Shown: positions 22,801-33,223 of the stretch, piece by piece
Layout: every line of letters begins with the position of its first letter
How positions within the stretch are numbered: position 1 is the stretch's first letter
Assembly: GCA_008330645.1 (NCBI GenBank)
Contig: VLTN01000025.1
Coordinates: 62,001-126,000, forward strand
Source: Cafeteria roenbergensis
Lineage: Eukaryota > Sar > Bigyra > Bicosoecida > Cafeteriaceae
Direction of reading: 5' to 3'
Length of the DNA: 64,000 nt
The notes under the pieces: model-generated
What the model saw: the letters and a program-made list of their open reading frames with translations, nothing else
Database searches by the model: none
Told to the model about the DNA's origin: nothing
Translations under genes and position numbers: made by a program

Positions 22801-25800
22801 AGGCCATGCAGCCGCTGGCTCGCGAGCGGCGGTTTCGCAGGTCGCAGCTCGGGCAGAGCCACGCTGGCTCCAGCGCGGCGCGGGTGGCCGCTGGCGCCGA
22901 GGAGCACTCCTGCACGACAAGGCGCGCGAGGCTGGTCTTGAGTGCAGAGGTGAGGGCGGCGGCGGTGGCGTCCGCGGCGCGGGAGGGGCGGCCGCCAGCG
23001 TCGCTCGACCCGGACACGGCGTCCGCCACGACCATTTTGGTGGCCGTGAGCAGCCCCGAGGCGGCGCCGAGCGCCTGCGGCACCATGGGCACGCCATCCG
23101 GCCAGGCGAGCAGGAGGACGGCTGCAGCGAGGCGGGCGGCGTGTGAGGCTGCGGCCGAGTGTGCCATCGAGAGGGGGGCCGCCATCGCCGCGAGGGGCCC
23201 CACGAGGGAGTCGCCGGCGGGCACGCTCAAGCCGGCGGCAACCCCGCCGCCGCCGTCGGCAGCGGGAGCTGCAGCGGAGGCGAGCGGCGCGGCCTCTGCG
23301 GCCGAGAGACCGGCCATGGCGGCCTCCGCCGCAGCCGAGGCCCCCTCAGCAAAGGGTACGATCGAGGCGGCGGCGGCCACTGCGGAGGAGGGGCCGGCGG
23401 CAGCGGCGGCGTCCGCGCCGCAGAGGTTCGTCCCGTACAGGCCCGCAAGGACCACCAGCCGCCGCCGCGACACGCAGACGGCAAAGGCGGACGCGGAGGA
23501 CGGGTCGAAGACGCGGACCCAGACCATGTGCGGCGGGGCGGCCACCCCCATCGGGGCGGCTGCCACGGTGCCCTGCAGCCCCCAGCCGCCGGAGGCCGCG
23601 GACCGCACTGGCTGCCCGAGGCGGCGGCGCGCAGCCGCGTCGGCGATGCGGCGGGGCACCACGAGGACCGGGGTGCCCTCCGGCAGCAGCCCGGCCATGG
23701 ATCCGCTGCGCAGCGGCTCGTTCGCGGGGAGAGCCAGCCCCTCGGCGATGACGCTGGCCGACAGCGTGTCGTGCCCTGCGCCCGATGCGGAGGAGGCGGC
23801 CGCGGCGGCCGCGGCCGCCTCGCCTTCGTCAGCTGCGCCCACGTCCTCCGCCAGGCCCGCGCCTGCCTCGGCCGCCGCGCCTCCCACCATCGTCTTGGGG
23901 TCGATGAGCGGCGCCCCGAACCGCACTCCCTCCAGCACCGCCTCGTCGCTTCCGCCGCCGCTGCCGCCGCCGCCGCCGCCACCGCCGCGGGTCTTGCCGT
24001 CGTCCAGCATGGAGATGGCGTCGCTGTCCAGCGGCGCTGCGTGCAACCAGCCCTGCGCGGCCCCGGCGTCGCCGTCGAACCGGAGCAGGGCGGCCCGGCA
24101 GAGCCGCACGTCGCGTCGGGTTTGAGAGGCCAGCTCCTCCGCCGCGCTCCAGGACGCTGCCTCGGCGTCGGTGAGCGACACTCCCGCGCTCTGCCACCCG
24201 CTCGCCAGGCCCTCGGCCACGGCAGCCTCGCCGCCACGGCTGGCCCGTGCCGCTGCTGCGAACTCCACCCCGCCCCACGCGGACGCCTCCGCGCACCGCT
24301 GCGCCGCCACTAGCGCAGTCACGGCGACCGCCTGGCGCGAGGGGAAGCCGGGCATGTTCACGGGGGTCAGTGCGGCGTCCAGCAGCGGACCGAGCAGGCC
24401 CTGGCCCGCAGCGGCCCTGGCAAACGGCTCCCAGCGGAGAACGCGGACCAGCGCGGCCGCAGCGAAGTGGCGCAGGCAGAGCCGCCACGCCAGCGCGCGC
24501 CGCTGGGCGAGTGACCCCACGAGCGACGACGACGACGACGACGACGACGCTGCGGCGCGGGCCATCGCCGGCGCCCGCAGCACGAGCGCGCAGCGCGACA
24601 CGAAGGGCCCCGCCGCGAGCGCTGGGCCGCCGGTTCCAGCCGACGGGCCATGGAGCGGCAGAGCCGCCACGCCGATCACCGAGGAGGTGGCGACGACCCG
24701 GGGGGCGGTCGCGCCGGTGCCGGCGCCGTCGGCCCTGCTGCCGCCGAAGTGGAAGGCGTCCTCCCAGGACAGGGTGAGGCCGTCGTGGAGGCGGCCGGCA
24801 GGCCCGGCGAGCGGCACCGATCCGGTGGCGGCCTCGGCAGCGGCCGCGTCGTCGCCCGCCCCGGCCGAGCCGTCGTCCAGCTCTGCCACCACGACGGAGC
24901 CGCGGCTCTGCAGAACCTGAAGCACGATGCCGCTCCGTGGCTCTGCATGAAGCGCTCTGAGCAGAGCCGCCTGGCGGACCGCAGTCATCTCGGCGGCGCT
25001 GGCATCCGACTCGTCGCCGGATCCCGCACCCGCACCCGCGCCCGCCCCGGACGGGACGGCGTCACCATCGATGCTGCCCGCATCGTCGCCGTCCCCGGAG
25101 CCCGCGCCGTCGGCGTCGGCGTCTGCGGCTTGGGCCGCCGCTCTGGCGAAGGCCCCTCCCTCCCGCAGCGGCTCCATCGAGCCGCCGGCCGCCCACAGCG
25201 CAGCGGCCGCGTCCGCCAACACAGTCCTCTCGGCCAGGGTGCCCGGCTGGGCCGCGGCGCCGCCGCCCTGCGCCCCGCCGGCAGCCTTCCCGCCCGCTGA
25301 CGAGCGCGCGCTGGCCTTGAGCGCTGCAGCCACGCGGTCGGGCCCCGAGAGGTCTCCGCCCCGCAGCGCCGCCCCCAGCGCCCGAGCCGTCTCGAGGCGC
25401 CACCCGTGTTCGTCCGCCGCGGCCGGCATCTGGAGCAGGGCGCGCACCAGGCCCGACAGGGCGGCAGCCTCCTCCGCCGCGACCACGCCGGAGCCCAGGC
25501 CGGACGCGCCGCTGGGCTGCAGGGCCAGGCCGGCGCTGGCCGCGGCGGTGGCACCGTCGCGGCCGGACATGGCGTCGGCGACCACGCTGCCCTCCCCCGC
25601 GTCCAGCACCGTTGACGGGGCCGCCAGCGCGGGGAGCGCGGCCGCGCCCACGGCGCGGAGCGCCGCGAACACAACAGGGTGCGACCTGAGGCTGATCTCC
25701 GCGTGACTGGCGGGTGACTCGCCGTCGGATACGAGGCCGAGCTCGGCCATCGTTTGCAGCGTGACGGCGTTGCAGGCCGCGACTCCGGCGGACGGCACCA

Positions 25801-28800
25801 CAGCCGCGAGGAGGCGGGCCAGCGGGCCGACGACGCCGGCGGGGCGGGCGACCAGGGGGCGCAGCACTGCGCGCAGGCCGGCCCCCGAGGCGGCCAAGCG
25901 ACCGGCCAGACCGGCAGAGCCTGCGACGCCCCGCCACGCGGCAGCAACGGAGTCAGCGGCCGCGCCGGCGCTCGCGCCCTTGGCTGTCGCGCTGGCGCTC
26001 ACGCCGCCCTGGCCCGGGGACCTGCAGAGGGCGGCTGCCGCCACCAGCAAGCGGCGCAGCAGCGCGCCTGCCTGCACCGGCTCCGCAACGAGCGACGCGC
26101 CCTGCCACTGCGGCGACGAGGAGCCGGACGCCGCACTGGCCAGGGCGGCACGCGCGCCGGCCCAGCCGTGCTCCGGCCGGCCAGGCTCCCCCGCGAGCGA
26201 GGCCCGCCACATCCCCCACGCGGCGGATAGATCCGCCGCCAGGCCCCCCGCAGCCGCGTCTGCCGCCTCGCGCAACCAGGCGGGCACCGCTGCCTCCCCT
26301 TGCGCCGAGGCGGCGGCCAGAGCGGCGGCCTCCTCGGCCGAGAGGAGGGCGGCGGCGGCGGCAGCTCTCGCGTCCAAGGCGAGCCGGAATGCGAGGCGGG
26401 GGCCTGCGAGCGCAGCGCCCTGCGGCAGCGCCAGGCCTGCAGCGTCGATCCCTGCCTCGGCCGGCGCGGCCACCAGCGCGGCTGTGCGGCGAGGCGGGGC
26501 GCCCTGCTGCTCAGGCCACGCAGCCGCCCAGGCGGTCTCGTGGTCCTGGCCGAGCGCTGCCAGCAGGCGCTGGTAGAGCCCGAGGGCGTCGGCGGTGGAC
26601 AGGCCCCGGCAGGCGGCCGAGGGGGCGCAGCGGGCGAGGCGATCCGTCAGGCCGCCGTCGTCGTCGCCCGCGCCCTGGGCTGAGAGGCCGGACGCCGCGT
26701 GGCAGAGCACTTCGTGCTTCGCCAGCACGCCGCTGCGCAGGCCAGACGCGACCGCCGCGAGGCTCCAAGGCTGCCACGCCCTTCCGTCGGCGCCAGCGTT
26801 TGCCGCGAGGGCCGCCTCTGCGGCGTCGGCGCACTCGCGCCACAGCTCCGCGGCGCGGGCAGCGCTCGACGCGGCGGCCAGGGCGGGCTCCACGCCGGCC
26901 GCCACCAGCACACGCGCGTCGTCCGGATCGCGCCCCCAGTCCAGCGACAGGCACCGGAGCGCAGGCAGCCCCACGCACGCGGCCACGCCGTCGCGAGAGA
27001 GCATGCCCGGCAGAGCCGACGCTACGTCGGCGAGGACGGCGGCAGCGGCAACGCGCACCGCCTCCTGGTCGCGCCAGGGTGCGCCCCGCAGGCCGGCCGT
27101 GACGGACGGGCCGGCCCCGCGAGCGGCACTCCCCGCGGCCAGGACCACAGGCAGGGCCAGCAGCGGCTCCCTCGCAATGGCAGGGACGTCGGCGCACGCC
27201 CGGTAGAGCGCGCCGACAGACTGCAAGGCCTGAACGCGCCTCAGAGCGCGCAGCCGGCGGGCGGCCAGCACGCGGCGCAGCACGGTCGTGGGGACCACGT
27301 GGCCCTCCCAGGCGAATAGCCGAACCGCGCGCAGCGCCTCTGACAGCGCGGCCCGCCGGGCCACGGCCGCAGCCGCCGCGCCCGCCGCCTCCCCGGAGGC
27401 CAGGCCATCGCCCTCGCCGACGCCGCCGCCGACGCCGCCGCCGACGCCGACGTCGGCCGCGGCTGCGTCGCTGGCCAGGGAGAGGTGCATCCAGGCGCCA
27501 GCGTCGGAGTGGAGGTCGGCGGCCGCGGCGCCCTGAGGCGGGTCTGCCTCGTGGGCGCGCTGCGCGGCGCGGCTGAGGGCCACCAGCTCGCGGCGGCGCA
27601 TCGGCGCGCCGGACGAGTGCGCGCAGGCCAGCAGGAGGAGGCGGTCGGTCATGCCGATGTAGAGCTCCTTCCTGGAGTGGGGGTGGTCGACGGACGGCTC
27701 GGCGCGCCACCAGGCGGCCGGGCCGGCGCCTGCGGACGCTGCGGTCGGCGCGCCCGCGCCAAGCGTGAGCCCGGCATCGGCAGCTCCGGCGTCAGCAGCA
27801 GTAGCAGCAGCAGTGGCGGCGGCGGGCCCGGCCGCTGCGCCATGAGCGGGCGCCGACCCGGTCGCGGGGAAGCGCCCGGAGGACAGCGTGAGCAGCTCCC
27901 GCAGCTGCTGCAGCACCAGGAAGGCAGAGAAGAGCTCGGCGGACACCGCGTCCGGCGGCGTGCCCGCCTCCGCGGCGTCGAGCAGACCCGCGACCTCCGC
28001 GGCCAGCCCGCCGTGCCTGCTCGCTGCACACAGGAACGCGACGTCGAGCTTGGGAAATCGCTTCAGCGCCTTGTCCAGCTTGGACGCCTCCCGGCGGCCA
28101 AGGCGGCCGCGCACCGCCCCGTAGAACGCGGTGCGGAGCAGCTCTGCCGCTGGAGACAGCTCTGCCAAGACGGCGGGCGCGCCGAGCGCAGTTGGGGGCG
28201 CTGGAGCGGCGCCGGTGGCCGGCGCCCACAGGCGCCGCAGGAGCTCCCTGGCTGCCTCGTCGTTGGCCACGGCGGGGCTGGCGCCGGCGGCAGGCGACCC
28301 AGGCAGAGCCACTTCGTCAGCGTTGGCGCCCGCACCACTCGCGCTGTCGGCGCCAGGCGATGCCGCCGAGGCTTCTGCTGCTGCTGCTGCTGCGGCCACC
28401 TCAGTCCTGGCCGCTGCCCGGGCAGCGGCGGCCAGCCCGCACATCTCGGCGCGGCTGGCGTCTCCTGAAGCCAGGGTGGACACGATTGCGTTCACCTCTG
28501 TGCCAATTGTCCCGACGGCTGCGCCGCCCTTGGCGCCGGCCAGCGCGGCCGCGCACCTCGCGCGGTCCGCAGCGGCAGCTGCTGCCACCCGCAGCGCGGC
28601 CGCCTCCTCCTGCCGAGCCGCCTCCGCATCCATGCTCGGCAGGGCCACCTCGGCAGAGCTGTAGTCGATGCCCGCTCGGAACAGGCCGGAGGCCAGCCAG
28701 GGAGCGGCCCTTCCGTCGGCGGCCGGGTCTGCCTCTGCCGGCCCAGCCGTGGAAGCTGCGCTCGCGGCAATGGCTGCGAGCACGGCACAGGCGCCTGCAG

Positions 28801-30310
28801 CCAGCGTTCTGGCCAGCTCCAGGCTCGCGCTCCCCTTGCCCCCAACGAGCACCTCTGTCGTGAAGAGGCCGTGCTGTGACGAGGGCAGGCCGGCAGAGCC
28901 GCTGGCGAGAGCGGCCCGGCGCGCTGGGCCCCCACCCTGCGCCTGTCTGTCGAACGAGCGCGCTGCAGCCCCGCCCGCCGCCGGACCCCACGCCACTGCC
29001 ACCTCGCGCGCTGCGGCGGCCTCGGGCGATGCCTCCTCGCCCACGGCGAGGGAAGCCAGCCGAGCGACGGCAACAGCGGCTCGGGCGGCCGCGGCTCCTG
29101 CCGCGGCATCGCACGCCCCGGTATCGCCGCCCAGCGCCGCAGCCACGCACAGCGCTGCCGGCAGCACGCGGCCCGCAACTCCCGCTGCCAAGCCCCTGAG
29201 CTGCTCCGACGCTGCGGAGCCACCGCCGTCCGCCGCAGCGAGCGCGGCCTCGGCGTCGGCAGCGGCGACGTCGGCCACTGCCGCCACGGCGGTCATGGCA
29301 AGCTTTGCTGCTGGGCGGAACGCGGACGCTGCCGCCGCTGCCGCGGTCGACGCTGCGGCATACTCGGCCGCCGTCGTGGCAGTGCGCCCCACGGCAGCCT
29401 TGGCGGCGGCGATTCGGTTGGCAGCCGCCGTGGCGGCAGCCGAGGCAGCGGCCGCAGCCGCAGCCGCGGCACCCTCGCCTTCTCCCGCGGCGGAAGCTGC
29501 CGCTCCTGCAGGTGTGGCCGCTGCCCCTGCCGCCGCTGCATCGTCGCCGGAGCCGCAGGCCAGCGCGAGCGTGGGGCCGTCGGGGGCGCGCACCGCCGGG
29601 AGAGCATCCAGGCGGGCTGTGGCGGACGCGAGCGCGTCGGCATGGCGAAGAGCAGCTGCTCCAGCCAGCAGGAGCGGGCGAACTGCGCCGCTGGGGTCGG
29701 CGCCTCGCAGGGCGGCGGTAACCGCGGCAACGCTGGGCTTCGACGAGGCGTCCACCTGCGCATCAGCGCACCGGAAGGGCGTGGCAACACGAACAACACG
29801 AGCTCAGAGGGGACCTGTCGTGTGCTGCGCCTCGGGCGGATCGGGCGCGCGCTGGGGCAAGGCTCGCCCCAGAATTTCTTGTGCTTCTCGGGCCGTCGAG
29901 CTCCACCGCCGCACACCCCATGCACGCTGGCTCACGTCCATCCGGCGCATTGCCAAGGTTGCCGCCGCCACCTTTGCGTGGAACGTCGAGGGTCCCGTCG
30001 GCGCGCGCCGCGCGCTGGCGGCCAAGGCGGCAACGAGCTGCACACCTGCCGAAATATCGAGGACTCCGGCGCCAATCAGCAAGCTCGAGTCGCGGGCGGC
30101 CTGCTCCTCCCTATCGAGAGCGGACCCGACCGGGGAGCACTCAGGCCCCTGCAAGGCATCCTCGCGGCGGTCCGCGACCACCAGGCTCTCGAGCAGGGAA
30201 CCAGTGTCGGTGAGCCCGCCGTCGGCGATCCAACGCAGCGCATCCGGGTGCGCCACAACGGCGCTCGACATCCCCGCCTGCGGCGAGGCTGGTTTGTGCG
30301 CCGCCGCCAT
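19862..30310 (-). CDS. Giant HECT-type E3 ubiquitin ligase
   Basis: Exon 1 is 30310-29936 (ATG, ending at a GTGAGC donor) and exon 2 is 29755-19862, with a 180-nt phase-0 intron ending GCGCAG; about 3,422 aa. Exon 2 alone is 9.9 kb. The HECT domain fills the last 450 or so residues. It shows L-F-R-V-A-F-K-G-Q-E-G-I-D-A-G-G-L-F-R in the N-lobe, F-F-W-E-V and the C-lobe A-H-T-C-F-F-Q-L-N with the ubiquitin-accepting cysteine at about residue 3388, 35 from the end as usual. A RanBP2-type zinc finger (W-L-C-P-S-C-D...C-x-x-C) sits near 22800-22870. The remainder is Ala-rich helical repeat-like sequence. The H-T-C-F-F-Q-L and K-E-I-M features suggest the large HERC/HECTD group, but no RCC1 repeats are seen. 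An alternative start is 30271. Confidence 0.9.
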
Positions 30311-30730
30311 GCGGCTCGGTGTGCCGCGTGCGTCAGAGCAGCTCCTCGACCGGCGCGGGGCGCGGACGACGCTGCTGCTGCTCGTCGGACTACGCCCAGC
30401 AGAGCGAACGAGCTCGCCGGCAGAGTTGGGGAAGCCCAAGCACTCCGAATCAGCACGCAACGCTCCTCGCGTTGTCGCCGCGGAAGGCTTCGCAAGGGCT
30501 GCCCGCACGCGCCCTTCGCTCTCAAGCCGGGTACGACGACGATGAGAGACGAAACAGAGCGTGAGCGGAAGGCACACTCGGCTACTGCAGTTGGGGGAAT
30601 CGGACACCGCGCTTCAACGACTCCAGCGGCCACGGTCGCCACAGCAGCCACACGTAAAACACGCTCGTGCGCTGCAGCTAGCGGGCAAGCACTCTGAGCG
30701 CGCTGCGCCTGGTGACCGGCACGCACCCCC
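30311..30730. other. Upstream region of the HECT gene, no gene seen
   Basis: Some 420 bp upstream of the HECT start codon. GC content falls towards the right. Open frames here lack protein-like character. It probably holds the promoter and 5' UTR. Confidence 0.5.
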
Positions 30731-30879
30731 CAACAAAAGCCCCATCAAAACACGATTTGCTGGTCTGATTTGCCAATGGGAATCGCACTGAGGCTGTTTT
30801 TAGAGCGATTTGGCCGCCTGTCAATTCCATCTTGTTCTATCCAAGGCCGAGAAAAGAATTCTTCGGGTCGCCTCGTCAT

Positions 30880-31635
30880 GTTTCTAAACAACCGTGTGAC
30901 ATCCTGAGTTCCTCCGGAAGCGGCCTTTCGGTCTGTCCTCTGCGCCGGAACTGGTGAGGCATTCTATTCACGCTGGGGGGGGGCCTGCTGGCTCCTGCGG
31001 AGGCTTCCTGCGCAGGAGAGGCCACACCAGGAAGCCTCACACCACGACGAGAAGGAGGCCTCGCCCGTTGGTGTGACGGAGACCGTGTCGTTGGCTGTGC
31101 GGATTGAGCCCGCATCACTGGAGGCTGTGGTAGATCGCCTACCACATCCGCGGCCTCGCTGTCTGGCTTGGGTCGCTTTGGAGCACGCCCTGATGAACGA
31201 CCACGTGCTTTAGCAGGGTCTGTCAGTGTGCAGACTCCACCCGATGATTTTTCATTCCCAAAATGACAGGCATTTCGTTCAACTTTTTCATTGTTTTCTG
31301 TTTCTCACCATCGGGCAAGAGTGTTTGGTCATTCCTTCAACTTCCGACATAAAGTCCGTTATTTGCTGAGCAAATTTCGGAGTGAGTCACGCATCCTTCA
31401 GGACAGACTTTATGTGCTTAATCATTGCCGTCGCGTCTCCGCCTCGCTTTGCCATTACGAGTTGTACAAATCGCGTTCCGAGTTCCTGAATCATTGCGCG
31501 CGCCTTGGATGTGGAAATACGCTCACCCACTGGCTCGTAACTCCCCAGACTCGAACAACTCCTCCGCCACCTCTGCCTGCCTTTGTAGTGCGCGGTATTT
31601 TCACGCGTGGCGCGCTTCTTCGCAATCTCGTCCAT
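30880..31635 (-). pseudogene. Decayed DNA-transposon-like coding remnant (possible MULE/FAR1-type C-terminus)
   Basis: An AT-richer island, clearly different from the host genes around it. On the minus strand a lysine-rich stretch starts MDEIAKKRATRE at 31635 and runs to K-S-V-L-K-D-A, followed by a TGA at about 31387. The same frame resumes L-T-P-K-F-A-Q-Q-I-T-D-F-M before a second stop. A further frame then carries E-K-V-E-R-N-A-C-H-F-G and L-T-D-P-A-K-A-R-G-R-S-S-G-R-A-P-K-R. A D-P-x-x-x-R-G-R-x-x-x-x-P-K-R motif near the end is typical of MULE/FAR1-like transposases after the SWIM finger, but no DDE catalytic core or finger is present. Family assignment is tentative; that it is a broken, foreign-looking coding remnant is firmer. 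The right end abuts the 70-bp palindrome. Confidence 0.4.
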
Positions 31636-31704
31636 CCTACGAGCATAGACCCCGTTCAGACTCCGTGCCGGCACGGAGTCTGAACGGGGTCTATGCTCGT
31701 AGGA
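31635..31704. repeat. Perfect 70-bp palindrome, 35-nt arms, no spacer
   Basis: Bases 31635-31669 are the exact reverse complement of 31670-31704, with the centre at GTGCC/GGCAC. The symmetry stops exactly at both ends. The left arm begins at the edge of the AT-rich remnant, so it may be two head-to-head copies of a transposon end, or a cruciform- or hairpin-forming site. Confidence 0.97.
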
Positions 31705-32348
31705 CCCCGTCCCGGCTCGCTTGCGCTCTCTGCCCAGTCGGGAGGCACCCCAAACCAGAGCCCACTTGGGCTCTCCGGCTGCATCCCGTTCCGCCTCGCG
31801 CCTGCGCCCCGTGTGGTGAACGCGTGAGCTCGCGACTGAAGCTCGGCCCGGTGCGGCTAGCGACCCCCGCAGTGCCGAGTGATGACGTGTTTGGTACACA
31901 TCGAGCGCGACACTTGTTGACCGCCAGAGCGCTGGCAGCATGCACGCGAGCCGCGCCGAGCACACAGGCCGAAGCGCTGCTGCCCTCCCCAGCGCGCCTC
32001 ACCGCCGCATTCGGCGAAACAGCCCCGCAACGCGGTCCCGGGGCCATGCCCTGCCACTGGGAAGCGCACGGTGCCTGTGGGTTGCATTAAATCCGCGCTG
32101 TGCGGGTCGTTCCTCACCTCTGCAGGCGGTGGGGGCGACCGGAAGGGCTTTGAGGCTCCGTCTCGGCCCTTGGCAGCGCAGCCAGCAACCGCGGCTTGTG
32201 TGCTGCCAGTGCGAACGTATGCCAGTGTCGCTCGCGGCCAAGGGCTGTGTCGCGCGCAGTCTTCGCCGCCTTTGCGCGCCGCCTGCGGCGCTGGCGCCGT
32301 TCACACGTGCGCGACAATGCCAGCTCCCGTCACACCGCAGACTTGGGG
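31705..32348. other. Unresolved interval; possible further exons of the cysteine-rich gene
   Basis: GC-rich again to the right of the palindrome. On the minus strand a GTGAGG donor motif lies at about 32117 and a GCCGCAG acceptor motif near 32276, which could mark a 3' exon of the gene at 32349-32954. The frames are not convincing enough to call. Confidence 0.3.
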
Positions 32349-32954
32349 CTACCCCAGCCCCCCCCACCCCAGGAAACAGCCGCCTGCGCCCCACACCGCA
32401 GGAGCTGGCCTCGCCTCCACCTCCGCGCCGGTCGCTGCTCTGCCTTGCACAGAAGTCCGCGGCCCGGAGTCCGGAGCCGGTCCTTGCAGGAGCGACGACG
32501 GGTTCGAGGGGCACGCCATGCCCTCCAGCACGTTGAATGGGCACAGTCGCACAGCGTCTTGGCAAACGGAGGGGCACGGCAGGGCCGGGGCGGAGCAGCG
32601 CAGTTTCGAGCTGCACTGGTCGCCGTCGGCCGCCGGAGCAGGGGCCAGGCACGGCACATGCCTCGCGCACAGCAGCCGACTGTAAGCCTGCAGGCACGCG
32701 TCGCAGTTTGCGACGCTGTCGGCGACCGTCCAGCACTGGAAGGACAGGAGGCGCTCGTGCAAGGTCTGGAATGCAATTGCAGCTTCGGCCTCCACGGACA
32801 TGGCTCCTGCTGCGCCGCCCCAGTAAGCCCGTTCCCCCGTCACGTTCCCGCACACAGGCGAGAGAAACCACTCCGAGCTGCGCGTGGAGCACGGGGCGGC
32901 CGCAGCTGCTGCAGCGACGGCCGCGACAAGCAGGCCGAGCACAGGCCGCCGCAT
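32349..32954 (-). CDS. Secreted cysteine-rich protein, Frizzled-CRD-like
   Basis: ATG at 32954; the frame stays open to a stop at 32349 (about 201 aa), but the 3' end may be spliced. The first 20 residues (M-R-R-P then a V/A/L-rich core) are a clear signal peptide. The next 120 residues hold at least 14 cysteines, including V-x-N-C-D-A-C-L-x-x-Y-x-x-L-L-C, H-V-P-C and L-P-C-P-S-V-C-Q-D-A-V-R-L-C. The last pattern and spacing recall the Frizzled/Smoothened cysteine-rich domain (P-C-R-S-V-C-x-x-A-x-x-x-C). An N-V-T glycosylation site is near the start. Such domains in protists occur in receptors and secreted proteins. No membrane segment follows in the visible part. Its start lies 269 bp from that of the divergent ASCH gene. 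Confidence 0.6.
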   Translation of the reverse strand: MRRPVLGLLVAAVAAAAAAAPCSTRSSEWFLSPVCGNVTGERAYWGGAAGAMSVEAEAAIAFQTLHERLLSFQCWTVADSVANCDACLQAYSRLLCARHVPCLAPAPAADGDQCSSKLRCSAPALPCPSVCQDAVRLCPFNVLEGMACPSNPSSLLQGPAPDSGPRTSVQGRAATGAEVEARPAPAVWGAGGCFLGWGGLG

Positions 32955-33223
32955 GCCCCCCGCCCCCGGCCACGCACGAGCCCCCGGCACCAGAGCCGGA
33001 ACCCGCGCACCGGCCAGTAGTCGCTGCGATATTTGCCGCCACCCGCCCCTCCCCGCTTGGACCGGCAGCAGGGGAGCGGGAGGGGGGTGCCTCGGCCGCA
33101 GCAGTGCGCGTTTGCCGGCCAACTCTGCCGAGCGCATCTCGTCCGATTTGGCGATTTCGCGATTCCGCCGGCCTCTGGCTGCACTCCATCCCCGGCCGGC
33201 CGGCCGGCTGGCGCAGGCGCGGC

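Noticed and set aside
31291-32090. Plus-strand open frames across the AT-rich island and palindrome
   Set aside because: The shared peptide on both strands comes from the palindrome; the minus strand has the transposase-like features.
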